A stretch of DNA of 64,000 nucleotides from Verpa conica (lineage: Eukaryota > Ascomycota > Pezizomycetes > Pezizales > Morchellaceae): assembly GCA_033030425.1 (NCBI GenBank), contig JAUFSD010000007.1, positions 62,001-126,000 on the forward strand. The letters run 5' to 3'. The notes under the pieces are model-generated. The model had not been told where the DNA came from, searched no databases, and saw only the letters and a list, made by a program, of their open reading frames with translations. The number at the start of each line of letters is the position of its first letter. Position 1 is the first letter of the stretch. Made by a program: the position numbers and the translations under genes. Below, piece after piece: positions 9,579 to 21,918 of this stretch.

Positions 9579-10313
9579 ATGGTTGTCCGTTATGATTGTG
9601 ATGTCTGTGGCATCCGCATCCCCCCCGGCACCATTCTACACTGTCCTGGATGTATCAACTGCGATATGTGTATTTATTGCTTCAATTCGTATCATCCTGG
9701 TATACCCTACCAGAACCTCCACTACATTAGGACCTTTTCCGTCCCCTCACGTGCCTTGCAACAACCACCACCCCCTTTACTACAACCACAACCACAACCA
9801 CAACCCCGATCCAGATCCCGACCCCGACTCCGACTCCAACCACCTCCGCCACAGCCTCGTGTCCGTACTCCTCAGACTCAGGGTCATACAGCAGATGTAG
9901 AGGCAGGTCAGACCCAGAGAGACCACGGGACCGTGGACGCGGGGGTACGAGCTCGTAGGTTTGTAGAGATGTATCTTTTACCCACCGAGGAACTACCCGC
10001 TTCAGCCAGTACAAGCCAGGCTATAGACGAGGCTAGGAGGCATGGCGCGCCTAGGGAGAGTAGTACTGAAGCTAGGGGGACAGATAATACACCCAGGGGT
10101 AATGAGCCCGAGGAGGAGAGCGAATGCATTAAGGAATGAGTGGCAACACCTGCAGAGGGAGAGCCAATAGTACTGAGAAGAGCTACTATTATAAGCCGTT
10201 TCAGGACATGGCAAAGTAGCAGAGACGACTACGGTGTGAAAAGAATTGAGACATTGTATTATATTGTAGTGGGTATGGTTTATCAAATAATGACTTTCAC
10301 AGCTTTCTGTTGA
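9579..10313 (+). CDS. ZZ-type zinc-finger protein
   Basis: The N-terminus (residues ~4-40) has the ZZ pattern YDCDVCG...C..C..CDMC..C...YHPG with paired cysteines and a final histidine, as in p62/dystrophin-type ZZ fingers that bind peptides. Then comes a Pro/Gln/Arg-rich low-complexity region (PQPQPQPRSRSRPRLR) and a polar tail. Unspliced, the frame stops at TGA 10137-10139 (186 aa). The same frame continues beyond it for 57 codons to TGA 10311-10313. A 72-bp GT-AG intron at 10099-10170 (GTAATG...CAATAG) would remove the first stop and keep the frame. That gives about 220 aa ending in a hydrophobic segment (TLYYIVVGMVYQIMTFTAFC). I favour the spliced form, without proof. Confidence 0.7.
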
Positions 10314-11205
10314 ATTTCATATTACTTCATTCTATAATATTCCGCTTTATGTTCTTACAAGTGAGATAATTTCTTCACATTTCCCATGAGACTAATTAGG
10401 GAGAATAATAGATCAATATGTGCGGAAACCTGTTGGTGTTATAGTCAACAACTCACCCATCTCCATCCGGTCTTCTTACCCTTTCATATTTCTAATTTAT
10501 TTCACCGTCCAGCTATTATCGAGGGCATATAGTTTAGTATGAGAGCTGAATACAAGAGATTATCATCTCTTAATAACAGAAACACTGTTTCTGCGGTGGC
10601 CAACAAGCCCTAAACTCCTATAAACCGGAAAGAAAAGTACAAATCTCAAAAATAGCCGAGTGAGAGCCCATGACCCTAGTGTTGCCTCTGCTACACGTGG
10701 AGGTCAGGGTACACAAGTGTGCTCTTCAAAAAAGCCTTTCACGAACAATGGATTAATCATATAACACACTATTCTCATTCGTAGTGTAACCTTCTAGAGA
10801 TTCCCAGATTAATTGACGCTATTTAGGCCATTGCTGCATATATGTTCTAAATTATAGGGAGTACCGATGATAGATTAAAGTAAAACCGTGACAAAAAAGG
10901 GAAACGCCAAAGGAACAGGATAACCTCCTAGTACAGACCAAGGAAGAAAATTAGAAGTTCCAATCACTGGATAGATTCTTCTAGAAAGAGCTTACCGATA
11001 ATTCGGGAGTGACCCGCAATCCGACCTAAAATAGGATACTGGGGAGAAAACCTCCGACACTTGTATTAAGAATACTTTACTAGCAAAAGCTGAAGCATCT
11101 AATATACCAATCTCTTCTAGTGACGCAATTTTGTTCTTTCCTCCGGCCCCTGTAAACCCACTCTGATCACTCTGTGCAGTTTACCCTGATCACATCACCA
11201 CCGAA
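10314..11205. other. Intergenic
   Basis: No ORF of note, no repeat and no RNA gene seen. The region is AT-rich with scattered short stops in all frames. Confidence 0.6.
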
Positions 11206-11505
11206 TTACTCAGAATTACGCATCTCCCTAAACAATTCAGGTAACTTTAGCAATAACTCAGCCACAGTCTCCATGGTCAAGGGCACTACTCTGGTATTGG
11301 TTAAACGCGGAGGCTCCAGTCTTGCCAAGATAAATTCTGCTTCACGTTTAAAACGTGCTTCTTCATCACTCTCACTTGATAGCTTGATAAATATCGTGGA
11401 GGACGGGAAGCCCCCGAACTTTTCTTGGTCTTTAATGTAAGATATGATATGATCAACAAACTGAGATCGGATCTCGATCTCTTGTAGAGTGGTGCTTCTA
11501 GGCAT
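11206..11505 (-). CDS. Small hypothetical protein, 99 aa
   Basis: An ATG at 11505 opens a 99-codon frame with a charged, mostly helical-looking sequence (start MPRSTTLQEIEIRSQFVDHI, end LLLKLPELFREMRNSE). No signal peptide, membrane segment or known motif. Even use of charged residues and absence of low complexity suggest real coding. I recognise no family. It may be a short complete gene or the remnant of a larger one. Confidence 0.5.
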   Translation of the reverse strand: MPRSTTLQEIEIRSQFVDHIISYIKDQEKFGGFPSSTIFIKLSSESDEEARFKREAEFILARLEPPRLTNTRVVPLTMETVAELLLKLPELFREMRNSE

Positions 11506-12665
11506 AATTGATAGTTTTGAGTTTATCTGTTTCGGTGTGTTAATGTAGAATAATGATTGATTGTGTTATTGATAAATAGGGTGCGTGGCTGGAAAAAGCT
11601 TTATTCAAAGTCCATGGTCTGGAGTAATGCCTTGTGTGGTGTTGTCACCTATATATTTTTTAGAAGTGTGATTGAGTGTCAACAAGAAGCTGGAGATCTG
11701 GCTTGATACTTGTACCCCCGACCCAAGGTTCTGTGGAGTACGTATATGTTAGGGTTAATGTGAGTCCAGTTTAACTCTCACCACCTCACCCAGTAGCAAC
11801 TACGACATACACGCTTAGCACAAGAGTGAGATAAATTCATCTAATAGTAATAGCGCTACAGGTATTATCGTGGTCGAAGTAGTGTTAACCGGAAGGCAGG
11901 GTATCAACTTTGTGTATCAATGGTATCCAAATCTCTGCCCAAAACTTCCAATAAACTACAATCTAGCTCTATGAGTCTTGGTTTACGGTTATTGGTACGG
12001 CAGACCTATTTTATGGGTGGGGGGGTGAAGCGCCCTCTTGGAGATAGTGATGGCAACGCAATTATCACAGATATTCTAGAAAGCTATAGGCGTTTCGCTG
12101 GGTATACAATCTCTACACCAATAAGCAAAATATATAAGTCGGCTCGAACAGCGATTTTACAATAGACAGGTTGTAATTGTCAGATATTCTCCACTATCTG
12201 GAGGTACCTCGGAAGTCTGTTCTATTTAAAAATATTATTATTCCAGAGTAAAGAAAAATCTATATAAATAGCTAAACTTTTATAGAATTTCTACTAATCT
12301 TGTGCCAGGCCCTAATTATTTACGTAGATCACGTATATTAGGGGCTAGGGCAGTATGTTTCTGGGACGCTTAGGTGTTTTCTGAGACGTCTCAAGGGATT
12401 AGTTAGAGAAAATTACATGATCTTAATTTTACCACCATCAAGAGATAAATTCGATTTATTTCATATTATTAGATAGATTTTCTGGGATAAGTAGTCGCCA
12501 TACTTTATAAACTATCAAAAGTAACTTGTCTTACTTCTTAAACAAAACTAAATAACTAGACAACGAGAAGCTAATAAAAGGGTAGAAGGGAATACTATGA
12601 CACTATATACTCGGAATAATTGGCCTCTAGCTAGCCCTAGCATATTTCAGTCTTAAATACAAAAA
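11506..12665. other. Intergenic
   Basis: The only sizeable ORF (11920-12165, plus) has no recognisable features and is not accepted. AT-rich sequence dominates from 12180 onward, next to the 3' end of the large ankyrin gene. Confidence 0.55.
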
Positions 12666-15600
12666 CTACCACCAACATTTCTGCGTATCCAAATCAGCCC
12701 CGTGCTCTAGCAACAATTTAGCTATCTCTTTGTACCCCTTCTTAGTCGCTGCCCGCAGCGCATTTTTACAATGACCACCCTGTGCATTGACATCTGCTCC
12801 GTATTCTAGCAAGACTCCGGCTATTTCGTAATACCCCTTCCAGGCCGCAGCCTGGAGCGCATTTCCATAAGGACCGCCCTGCGCATTGACATCCGCCCCA
12901 TGTTCTAGCAAGGTCTTCACTATATCGCCATACCCCTCCACCGTCGCCGCCTGCAGTGAGTTCCCATAAATACCCTCCTGCGCACTAACATCCGCTCCAT
13001 GCTCTAAAAACATTTTGACTGTCTTGTGATAACCATGTGCGGTCGCCATCTGCAGCGCATTTGCATAAATACCGCACTGTGCATTGACATCCGCCTTGTG
13101 CTCTAGCAAGAACTTAGCTATTTTATGATGTCCCTCCTTGGTCGCTGCCTGCAGCGCATTTCCACAAGGACTGCCTTGTCCGTTGACATCCGCTCCATGT
13201 TCTAGCAATACTTTGATTGTCTCATGATGCCCTCTCCTAGCCGCCACCTGCAGCGCACCCCCGCGATAATAGTCTAGGGCATTGGGGTCCACTCCGTGTT
13301 CTAGCAATATTCCGACTATTGCATATTGTCCTGCCCTGGCTGCCTCCTGTAGTGGACTCCCATAATATCTATCTTGTATATTGGCATCTGCTCCGTGTTC
13401 TAGCAACACCTTGACTACCTTAGGACGCCCACTCCTGACCGCCGTTTGTAGTGCGTTCCCTCCATCATCATCCTGGGCATTGACATCTGCTTTATGTTCT
13501 ACCAACAACTTCACCACATCGTCATAACCCCTCTTTACGGCTTCCCGAAGTACACTCCCGTACATACCAACCTTTGTATTGGCATCAGCCCCATGCTCTA
13601 GAAAGGTCTTCACTATCTCACTATACCCCTTCAAGACTGCCATGTGCATAGGCGTCAGTCCATCCCTATCCCTAGCATCTATCATCTCACCCACGACCTT
13701 CACCATTATTTCCACACTTTTAGTGGACCGCTGCAGTGAAGCAAGATGTAGGGGTGTCCTTCCAAATTCATCAGTTGCTACTGGAATGGCTCCGTATCCC
13801 AGCATGAGGCTGACTAGTTTCTCATGCCCGTAGTATGCCGCCCAGTGGAGTGGTATCTTTCGTGAATTATCAAACGTTTGCAGATTGGCTCCGGATTCGA
13901 CCAATTTCCTCGCCATCTCAAAATTCCCACTCATCGCAACACAGTGTAAGGGCGAGAATCCATCTCGTCCTTGCATGTTTATGTCGGCTTTTTCCTTTAA
14001 GGGTGTCCAGTCGGGGTTGAACTTCGAATTCGCAGCAGCATAATGTAGAGGAGTCCACTCCCAGAGGTCTTTCATCCTCCAATCACCAGCCTTTCCAAGC
14101 TTCTCCATCGTGCCATCCCTCCAACTAGATCCTTCACTGACAACATAATGCAATGAGGTCCACCCAAGCACATCCGACTTATCCACGCTGTCTCCGTCAC
14201 CTATAGAGTCGAGAGATACAGATGAATCCCCTTTTTGCAAGATTGTCTGATGGTTTCGGTTAAGGCCCAAATTTGTTTGGACCTTGGAACGGGTGTAATA
14301 TGGGATTTCATTATTGTGGACTAGGGGCTCCCAATCCACGCCGCGATGTTGTCTCCTATATAGCCATGCGAGGTTATGAAAAAAAGTCTTGTCTGAACCA
14401 CATAAATTTAGTGCTGATTCAGATCGTAGCGTTGCTAGAGACCGAGAAATCTCCTCCGCCCGAGTACACTGTTGTTTCTCATATCTCCCTACTTCAACCG
14501 CTAGTGCCCGTAGGAATTCCATAAGTACAGCAGTAGCTTTAATGGATGCTGTTGGGGCTGGGCTCGAGATATACCTGAGGCCCGGAGCTATATGACTGCA
14601 TGCTAGAAAAACCCAAAGATACATCTTTGCAGAATCCTCCCAGTGGCCATTAACCTGATACTCCTTTGTCTGCTCATGTATATGGTCCACCACTACACCT
14701 GCATCGGGAAGCCTCCCATGAGCACTCAGAGGTGGAATGATACTCATATAAACCTCATCTAAACCTCCCAAACCAGTCCCTTCGATACTTTGCGCTAGCT
14801 TTGAAAGTGTAGAATTCTGGAGGGTAAATGATTTCCAAGCCGTGTCACTACGAGAACTCTGTTCAGACTGTGGTTGCAATATTGTCTCGCCATCAATTCT
14901 ATTCGAATTAGACGATTCTGAAAATGCCCACATAAATGCTGAAAATATTTCCTGGGCGAAAAGAAAGCCTAATGGAGCTTCAGAGATTACAGCCAAACAT
15001 GATTTTGGCACTTTCTTGGTTGCTAAACCCGAAGGGAGTGAGGTTTTTGTGTTCTTCTTATTCTCAAAGTTAGACCAAGAAGCATTAATATAGAGTAGAG
15101 TGAGATATATCACCTCTTGATTCAAATCACCTCCAATAGGAGTCTCTGAGAGTGGCTGGGTGTTATAGATACCATCGTCCAATCTTCCACCTCCAAACCC
15201 CAAAACTCTGTAGTCATCAGATTTAATAGTTATTGTACTATCAGAAACGGCCGCGTCCGGCTTAGACAGGTCCACCTCTAACACCTTTCCAAGACCGTCT
15301 CCAATCCACCATTTCATATCTCTTCGTGAAGAGGGCACACTTGGCCCAAGAAGTCGTATGGCTTGCTGCCTAGATGCTTTTCCACTTCTCAACCATGAAT
15401 CTCTCGCATTTTTCGTATCAACAGCTGGACCATTCCTCTCACTACCATATACAGAAAAAATCCACAGAGACAGAGCCGCGTCTATTCCAGAAATATCTGC
15501 CTTCCAGTTCCCAGAAGCTTTCGTAACTTTAAACTCAATAATCTCAGGCATCATCCGACCCACATCCACGGCCATCGACCACGAGAACACTCCCTCGCTA

Positions 15601-17747
15601 GAACTACATAGCCTAGGCGTATTCATCACGTACTCTATTGAAGCTGCAACAGACGTTGCTATGTCTGAGTAGGCGCCCGGCCACCGCGTTAGGTATCCGA
15701 GACGTTTCCGTATGTCGAGAACCGTTTGTGCTCTGCTGTAAGGCTTACCCGATATTTCGGGATTGACGGGTTTTGAAGGCTCGTATCCGTTATTCCTTGC
15801 GCCAGTGACAATGCTCCAACTAGAGCATTCACGTTCCAAAACCGGGTCGGTAGGCGCCCCCGATTTGTGATATGATGCCCACCGAAAAAATTTCTCTAGT
15901 ATATTCCGGGAAGCATTTCTAGTGGAGTCAGATCCCTTCCAGTGCTTTAACCGGTTCTCGGTGTCTGCAAAGCTTATTGCTAGCCAGTCCATTTCGTGCT
16001 CGGGTTCAAGTTTCTTAGAATAGGGGCACTCAGAAAGCCCTCGACGTACAACTGCCCGTAGAATAGCCATTATTATCGTCGCTATGACCTGGGCCACCGA
16101 GACTGACCAATGCATTCCACGAAGACCCATGAATTGCACAATAAATCCGATAAGGCTGAGAAACGCTGCGACAGCCGTTCCATATCCAAAAATATGTGAG
16201 TCGAAATGGTTTGGATTGGTAAGTTTATCGTTCCGACGGGATGTTATGACTACATCCCTTTTGTTCTTTGCGAAAATTGCATAAGAATTAAAGACCTGGT
16301 CGTTGACAGTTTTACCCTTTTGTAGCCATAGGATGTATCCTTCGCCACCTTTGACCCGATATCTTTCTTCATCAGTGCTTTTCTCAATGATATAGCAACA
16401 GCCTAACATTCCAGATACCACACTCAACGTTCCTACCAGAGTACAATACCAAGCCCAGGCTATGGGGGGGGATGTGTCCAGCTTAGATCTTAGTATAGGA
16501 TTATACATAGAGAAATAAGAATACACCAGTACTGCAGCTTGTAGTATCGTTCCGATGGTGGCCACAATGTATAATTCCAATCCAGATACGTGGTTGTGAA
16601 TATTCAGAGATATGTTAGGGGCGCATTTCAAATCGTTTTTCTCACGGATCTTATGATTGGAGGGCGCCATAGCAGACTCCGTATCCTGGTCTACAGAAGA
16701 AAATGTTACCATACCGACTCTTACGAACCCTCTTTAGCACAGTTAAGGGTAGCACACCTTCATAAGTTGCAACTTCTGGCTTCCAAACGCGATATCCCCT
16801 CTTGACGATGTTTCCTGCTAAACTATATGTCAGCTAAACTATACCCCCCCACTTGTCATTGGGTCTTTCCTACGTATTTTCTGCAAGAATTCCAGGTAGT
16901 CCTTCTCATCTAGGGTATACAACCCGCATGCGTCTTCTCCATTGGGGTTTTCTCCTTCAGGAGCGCTTTTATCTTCGGAGACGCTGTTACTTTCGAAGAA
17001 GCTGTTATCTTCGGAGGTTCTGCTATCCTCGGAGGCGCTGTTATCTTCGAGGACGCCGTTATTGTAAAAGACGCCATTATCTTCTGAGGGGCTGTAATAT
17101 TCGGAGATGCCACTATCTTCGGAGACGACGTTATCCTCGGAGACGATGTTATCTTCGGAGACGATGTTATCTCCGCAGACGATGTTATCTTCGGAGACGA
17201 TGTTATCTCCGCAGACGATGTTATCTTCGGAGACGATGTTATCTTCGGAGACGACGTTATCCTCGGAGACGATGTTATCTTCGGAGACGATGTTACCTTC
17301 GGAGACGATGTTGTCTCTGGGGACGCTACCCCCTTCGGTGGCCCTTGGTTCCTCGGGGATCATCTCAGCTTCTTTATTAATATATATCAACTCGCGGATC
17401 TCCGGTGACCCCATAATCCTGACAACATTCTGACCATCCCACAATTCACAGACCTCATGGGATGTAGAGGACATCAGCTCAACCTCAGACATAGCACGAT
17501 TCTCCCGTGCCCTGCCGATGATCGCCTTGAGCCATCCCGGCCCACCAATACGAATCGCCCCAACAATCGCCGTAATGATGCCTAGTGGTGCCATGGAGAA
17601 TATGATGTTGTCGACCCACCCCATTGACTGGCTCATGAATTGCTTCGCAACCTGCTCGCCAAAAAGTGATAATATGGGACCAAAGTCGGAGATTACGTTG
17701 CTGGAAAGCCCCCCGATATCTAACGACGGCACGGAATTGGACGCCAT
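12666..17747 (-). CDS. Large membrane-ankyrin protein, two exons, ~1632 aa
   Basis: Two adjacent minus-strand frames are best read as one gene. Exon 1 runs from ATG 17747 to 16874, a candidate 183-bp intron at 16691-16873 (GTAGGA...TCTGTAG), then exon 2 from 16690 to 12666; the phases fit. Exon 1 begins with a conserved-looking segment (LFGEQVAKQF..., then MAPLGIITAIVGAIRIGGP), which I recall from many large ascomycete ankyrin proteins. Residues 143-262 are a 20-fold six-residue repeat. Exon 2 begins near APNISLNIHNHVSGLELYIV, has four likely membrane segments (about residues 328-500) and a long middle domain I do not recognise. It ends with about 14 ankyrin repeats (VLLEHGADVNAQGG.YGNALQAA type) from about residue 1140. 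Likely a membrane-anchored scaffold or sensor. The exact intron is uncertain, and two separate genes remain possible. Confidence 0.7.
16962..17321 (-). repeat. Coding minisatellite, 20 x 18 bp
   Basis: Exactly 360 bp divide into twenty 18-bp units, each coding six residues. The upstream-coding eleven units are nearly identical (SEDNIV, with variants CGDNIV, SEDNVV, PRDNIV, SEGNIV). The last nine are degenerate (SEYYSP, FYNNGV, LEDNSA, SEDSRT and others). The array stays in frame throughout, so it forms an acidic, Ser/Asn-rich spacer between the N-terminal segment and the membrane domain of the large ankyrin protein. Copy number is likely to vary between strains. Confidence 0.93.
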
Positions 17748-20668
17748 ACTGATCTAATGACGTACCACCAGGGCAAGTATACCAAGCCGGATTCTAATAA
17801 TTCATCTATCAGTTATCAAACTCCTTACAGGATATTTACAGGGCTGTAGACCTTAATAAAGTGGAACGTGATGGCTAACCGACTACTCCTAGGAAATCTT
17901 TATGTGGTAGAGTGTTGTTTGTATTGTATTGCTCGGAATCGACCTGGGAAACTAGTAGAGACTCATATATTATGGGGCACTTCTAGAATAAGGGGTATCC
18001 GTGTAAAGAAATTCCGCGAGACTGTGCGGGGAGACTTGGAGAACAGAGTCCTGGAATTCGGAGCTACAATAGCATATGCTCTCAAGTGTGTGCAGTGATA
18101 AGCAAGATCGAGAGCTGTTATTGGTCTTTCAGATCTGTGCGTTGTACTTTTGAAGATTCGTTGCCTAATTAGGGAATTTTCCACTCCTCAGCTGAACATT
18201 CCAAAACAGCTCTTGACATAGGGGTTTTTACGTACGAAAAGTCAGATTATGATGATTCCTCATTCAAAACTAGTACCCCAAGCGTCATAAAGGTGTTAAA
18301 AGGGTACTGAAAAGATACCAAGAAAGATATCAGAAACCACCAAGTATACTTTTAACCAATAGAAGTGGTATGTCCACTGATTCTTGTCTTATTAGGAAAC
18401 GTATCTTCGATCCAGCGAGATGAGCAGAGTACGGCGAACTTGGCGCCCATAGGCTCGAAATTTGCTTGCGCTACATTTTTTAGGAGCCAATAATTTTCCT
18501 GTGATACCCACTATTTGTATGGGGGAAAAGGTCTGGAGAACTTTTTACATATCTCTTTTAAAAATCAGGAATATACTCTAAAAAGATAAAAAAAATAAGT
18601 ATGAGATTATACCCTGTATTAGCTTTATATCAGTAGTAGTTTAGGCTTGTTCTTGATGGTTCATGTTTAACACTGTATCAATAGGAGTCAAATTGCAGTC
18701 TCTGAGGTGATGTCTCCTGGCTTGGGGGGGTCCACAGCTCATATACCACTTTGGCGACCAGTGTGGCCTTATCAGACCAACCACAAGCTTGCATGTAAGA
18801 ACTGTCCAACGGGAGACAGTTCGGTACATGCAACACTGCGCTAAAATCTTTCGTGGCGGGCAGGGATGAATGCAAGTAACTTGGCACGTTAGATTGATTG
18901 GGTCTTTTAGCCGAACAATAAAATCTCTACAGCAGACGTTAGGATTGATAATGTAGTAGGAATTACTCATATGAACGGGGATAGCTGTAGTTTGTTACCA
19001 GTATTTTGCTTTAGTTATAGACTTCGTTGCTTATATATATTCAACGGAACAGACTTGACTAGGTAATCGCTCACCTGAGACATATCTCGCTCTTGAAGCC
19101 TCATTATAAATAGTAAGAATGAATTCCAAAGTGATTAGAAACACAGGCCAGGTTTTATGATCAGTGACAATAGAGCATTAAGATAATGAAGATCCATAAA
19201 AAATCAGAAATTAAAGATACACAGTTAAAGAGTACCCTAAAGTTGGGAGGGCACAGGGGGGTCTCCTTTATTTTTTTATACCTTGCGAAATATCTAAACA
19301 ACGCTTTTCACCATTTTCAGCGAAAATACCGGGGAAGCCCCTCTCACAGTCTAACATTCAAAGTAGAAAACTTCCTAGGCAGCCCTGGCTCGGTGAGGAT
19401 AGTATAAGCGTGGCATAACATCGGTGTTACATATCATGATCAACCATATATACCAGGCCTAAAGCCTAGATATTATCCCTTACTCTGTTGGCCATAGGAT
19501 TAAAAAAAGGCTATGTAAGCGGCAATAAAGCCACGACAAACATCTTTATCACCATGGAATTCATATATCCAAATATCTATAAATACATAGTCACCAGCTT
19601 ACACCACCCTATGTTCTAGCAGGTGCGGTTTTGTCTAGTATTATTCTTGGCAATATACATCGATCCTTGTGAAATAAGATATTATTAAGATCCCAGCAAC
19701 GAATAGCTGCTCATCTTGTCACGTGATCACTACCTCATACATTCAGAGGATCCGGTTAAAGGCTATGTCTCCATAACACAGTAAATTATTCTCATTTTTA
19801 AGAATTACGGAATAATCCGTTTTCCTGCCCTAAAACCCTATTGGGATTATAGTGAGGGTAACACGGCCTGAGGCATGGGGTTTAAAAAAAAAGATTATAA
19901 TAATAACAGTCCAAACAAGTGGTAATAGCAGACTAAACAATAGTAAGCGAGTAGCCCTGTGATCCGCGGTTGATAAAATTCAGTGTTCTTGTGACTTAAA
20001 AGCGCGGATCCGATAACTAAAATCTATAGGCCCTATCCCTGATACATCTATAAGGATCCGGGGGGGCTTATTCTCTATTCCGGGTATAATTCGGCCACTC
20101 CCTAGCAATGTATTATCATCCTAATAAATCAATTACGTAGCTCTCGATAGATCCAGAGATCCCCTAAACGGGAACTATGATATCCACCCAATAACACGGG
20201 AGAACACCCTCGTCCGTAGCAAAGGTTGGATGGTGTATCATAATATTCAACCTCATAGTAACACGATAAGTTGTTACTATACTTCTAGCTAGTATGGTTT
20301 TAAACAATATTCAAGCCACGATTATAAAAGGAGAGCAGACCTAAAACTGATTACTGATTCTTAGTGCCGAAGCTACATGTACGTATCCAGGATCATATAT
20401 ATTTACATCTAGATATTGGTATATAATGAAAAATGAAAGCTGCACTTATATAAGAGCAACGCATTTTAAAACCCAATGAGTAACCCAAAACGCCTTTAGA
20501 GTTCTCGTCATTAATAGATATTCTGTGCCTCCATCCTTGCAGGCATACCTTCATCAATATATTTCACATGAATACGACTATGCGGGAGGTACCAGTGGTT
20601 CCCTAGCTCCGATATCAGTATCATATTTTTGAGAGCAGTATTATGCACCACGCAAAGACTTGCGGTAC
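17748..20668. other. Intergenic, mostly non-coding
   Basis: No supported gene in ~2.9 kb. A minus-strand stretch at 18678-18890 reads like coding sequence (LDSSYMQACGWSDKATLVAK) but has no start or partner exons and may be a relic. Another open minus-strand segment ends at 20511 (HWYLPHSRIHVKYIDEGMPA), just downstream of the glycosyltransferase gene, but its phase does not match that gene's last exon. The rest is AT-rich. Confidence 0.5.
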
Positions 20669-21918
20669 TTACCAATCATGTGGAACCTGCCATGCGTCTT
20701 CAGTCTTTCTAATATGGTGGATATCACAATCCCGATGACCCCATTTTTCCGCAAAAACCCTCCGACCCTCTTCTATCCACATGTGCAAAGCTTTATCAAA
20801 GCCCTAATCAATTTCAGCTTCGCCCCTAGAAACATAGCCCGGTGATAGGGTCTTACCTTAGCATCACGATAGAATGGTTCACCCTGACCACCTAGCTGTT
20901 GCTTTTGCCAGAGATTCCTACCCCATTTCCCATCGTTTTTTTCCCGTGACATCGTTTCCAAGGTGTTTAAGAGCTCCTGGAACCTAGGTCCATTCAACTC
21001 CTCCTCTGGGGCTGACGGGTAAAATACACCTAAATCCGGTATCGACCCAGCCACATCAAACACCTTGCCAACCTTCTGTGGGTTAGTCGAGTAGTTTGCC
21101 CACTCCAACCGGGAATGCATATCGCAATCTGTGTGGTAAAACGGGATCTGGGTATCCCAACCCCCCACATCCTTGAACGCTTGAACATTCACCAATGCTA
21201 GGTGATCGTATGCGAAAAACTTAATGGCCCACCTTTCGTTCTCGTGATCCATTTCATTCCAAGCGTCGATAATACCTTGGTACAGACTTCTATAAGGCTT
21301 TACATCCTCGTCTGAGAGGGCAACAGAATCCATGTGGCTCCAGTAAAAGTGGGGCCATTTTTTCTGGATCGAGGTGTAGATAAAGTAATTCTGAAGTTGT
21401 GCGAATGTGAACAGCGTTGGAGTAGTCAAGATATTGACACCAAGTTTCCGTAATCTGGGGTAGTCAACAAAGAAGGGATTCTGGAGTGTAAGAAGGCCGA
21501 GTTCATTGGAGTCCATGACACCAGTATTATCCACGACATAGATGTCCTCTGGGGGCCATCCTGCTGTGATGTAACTGACGACTGCCTGCTGCAACATGGG
21601 CCAATTTCTTGTGAAGCCGATAAATAGCGGGGTCACCTGGGGGTGATCCTTCGGTGGTCTGTTGAGTGCAAGGATTTCTGGTATTTTTCCATTGGCTGCG
21701 CCTGGGAATACCTCAACAGCGGGCAACGGTTCAGGTTCGGGCTCGGGCTTTGGCTCGGGCGGCGGCGGTGGTGGAGGAGGCTCGACTTTTGCAACATGTA
21801 GCTGTTCTGAAACTCTTTCGACGACATGAATCTTTGCTGACAGTGCGATCAGAGTGACTAAGAGCAAAGCAAAGAAGAGGGCGAGATAGCGTCTCGGGAA
21901 CCCGAGTAGATTACTCAT
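20669..21918 (-). CDS. Putative type II membrane glycosyltransferase, two exons, 398 aa
   Basis: Exon 1 runs from ATG 21918 to 20857; a 53-bp intron (20804-20856, GTAAGA...GATTAG) is followed by exon 2, 20803-20669. Splicing replaces an unspliced tail with GFDKALHMWIEEGRRV...HIRKTEDAWQVPHDW, which fits the rest much better. The N-terminus has a short cytoplasmic tail and one signal-anchor (about residues 10-28), then a Pro/Glu-rich stem (PPPPPPPPEPKPEPEPEP). The lumenal domain has VTPLFIGFTRNWPMLQQAV, IYVVDNTG, SHMDSVALSDEDV and a TDCD motif that could be the metal-binding DxD of a GT-A enzyme. Probably Golgi; donor and acceptor unknown. A strong donor-like GTAAGT overlaps the stop codon, so a further exon is not excluded. 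Confidence 0.75.

Noticed and set aside
16962..17321. CRISPR-like array
   Set aside because: Units are contiguous 18-bp coding repeats with no unique spacers, in a eukaryotic gene.
16853..17380. Plus-strand Arg/Cys/Tyr-rich ORF and a Ser/Glu/Thr repeat ORF
   Set aside because: Both are shadows of the 18-bp minisatellite on the coding minus strand.
18641..18970. Minus-strand ORFs of 109 and 69 codons
   Set aside because: One reads somewhat like coding sequence, but there is no ATG-supported model, no splice partner and no motif.
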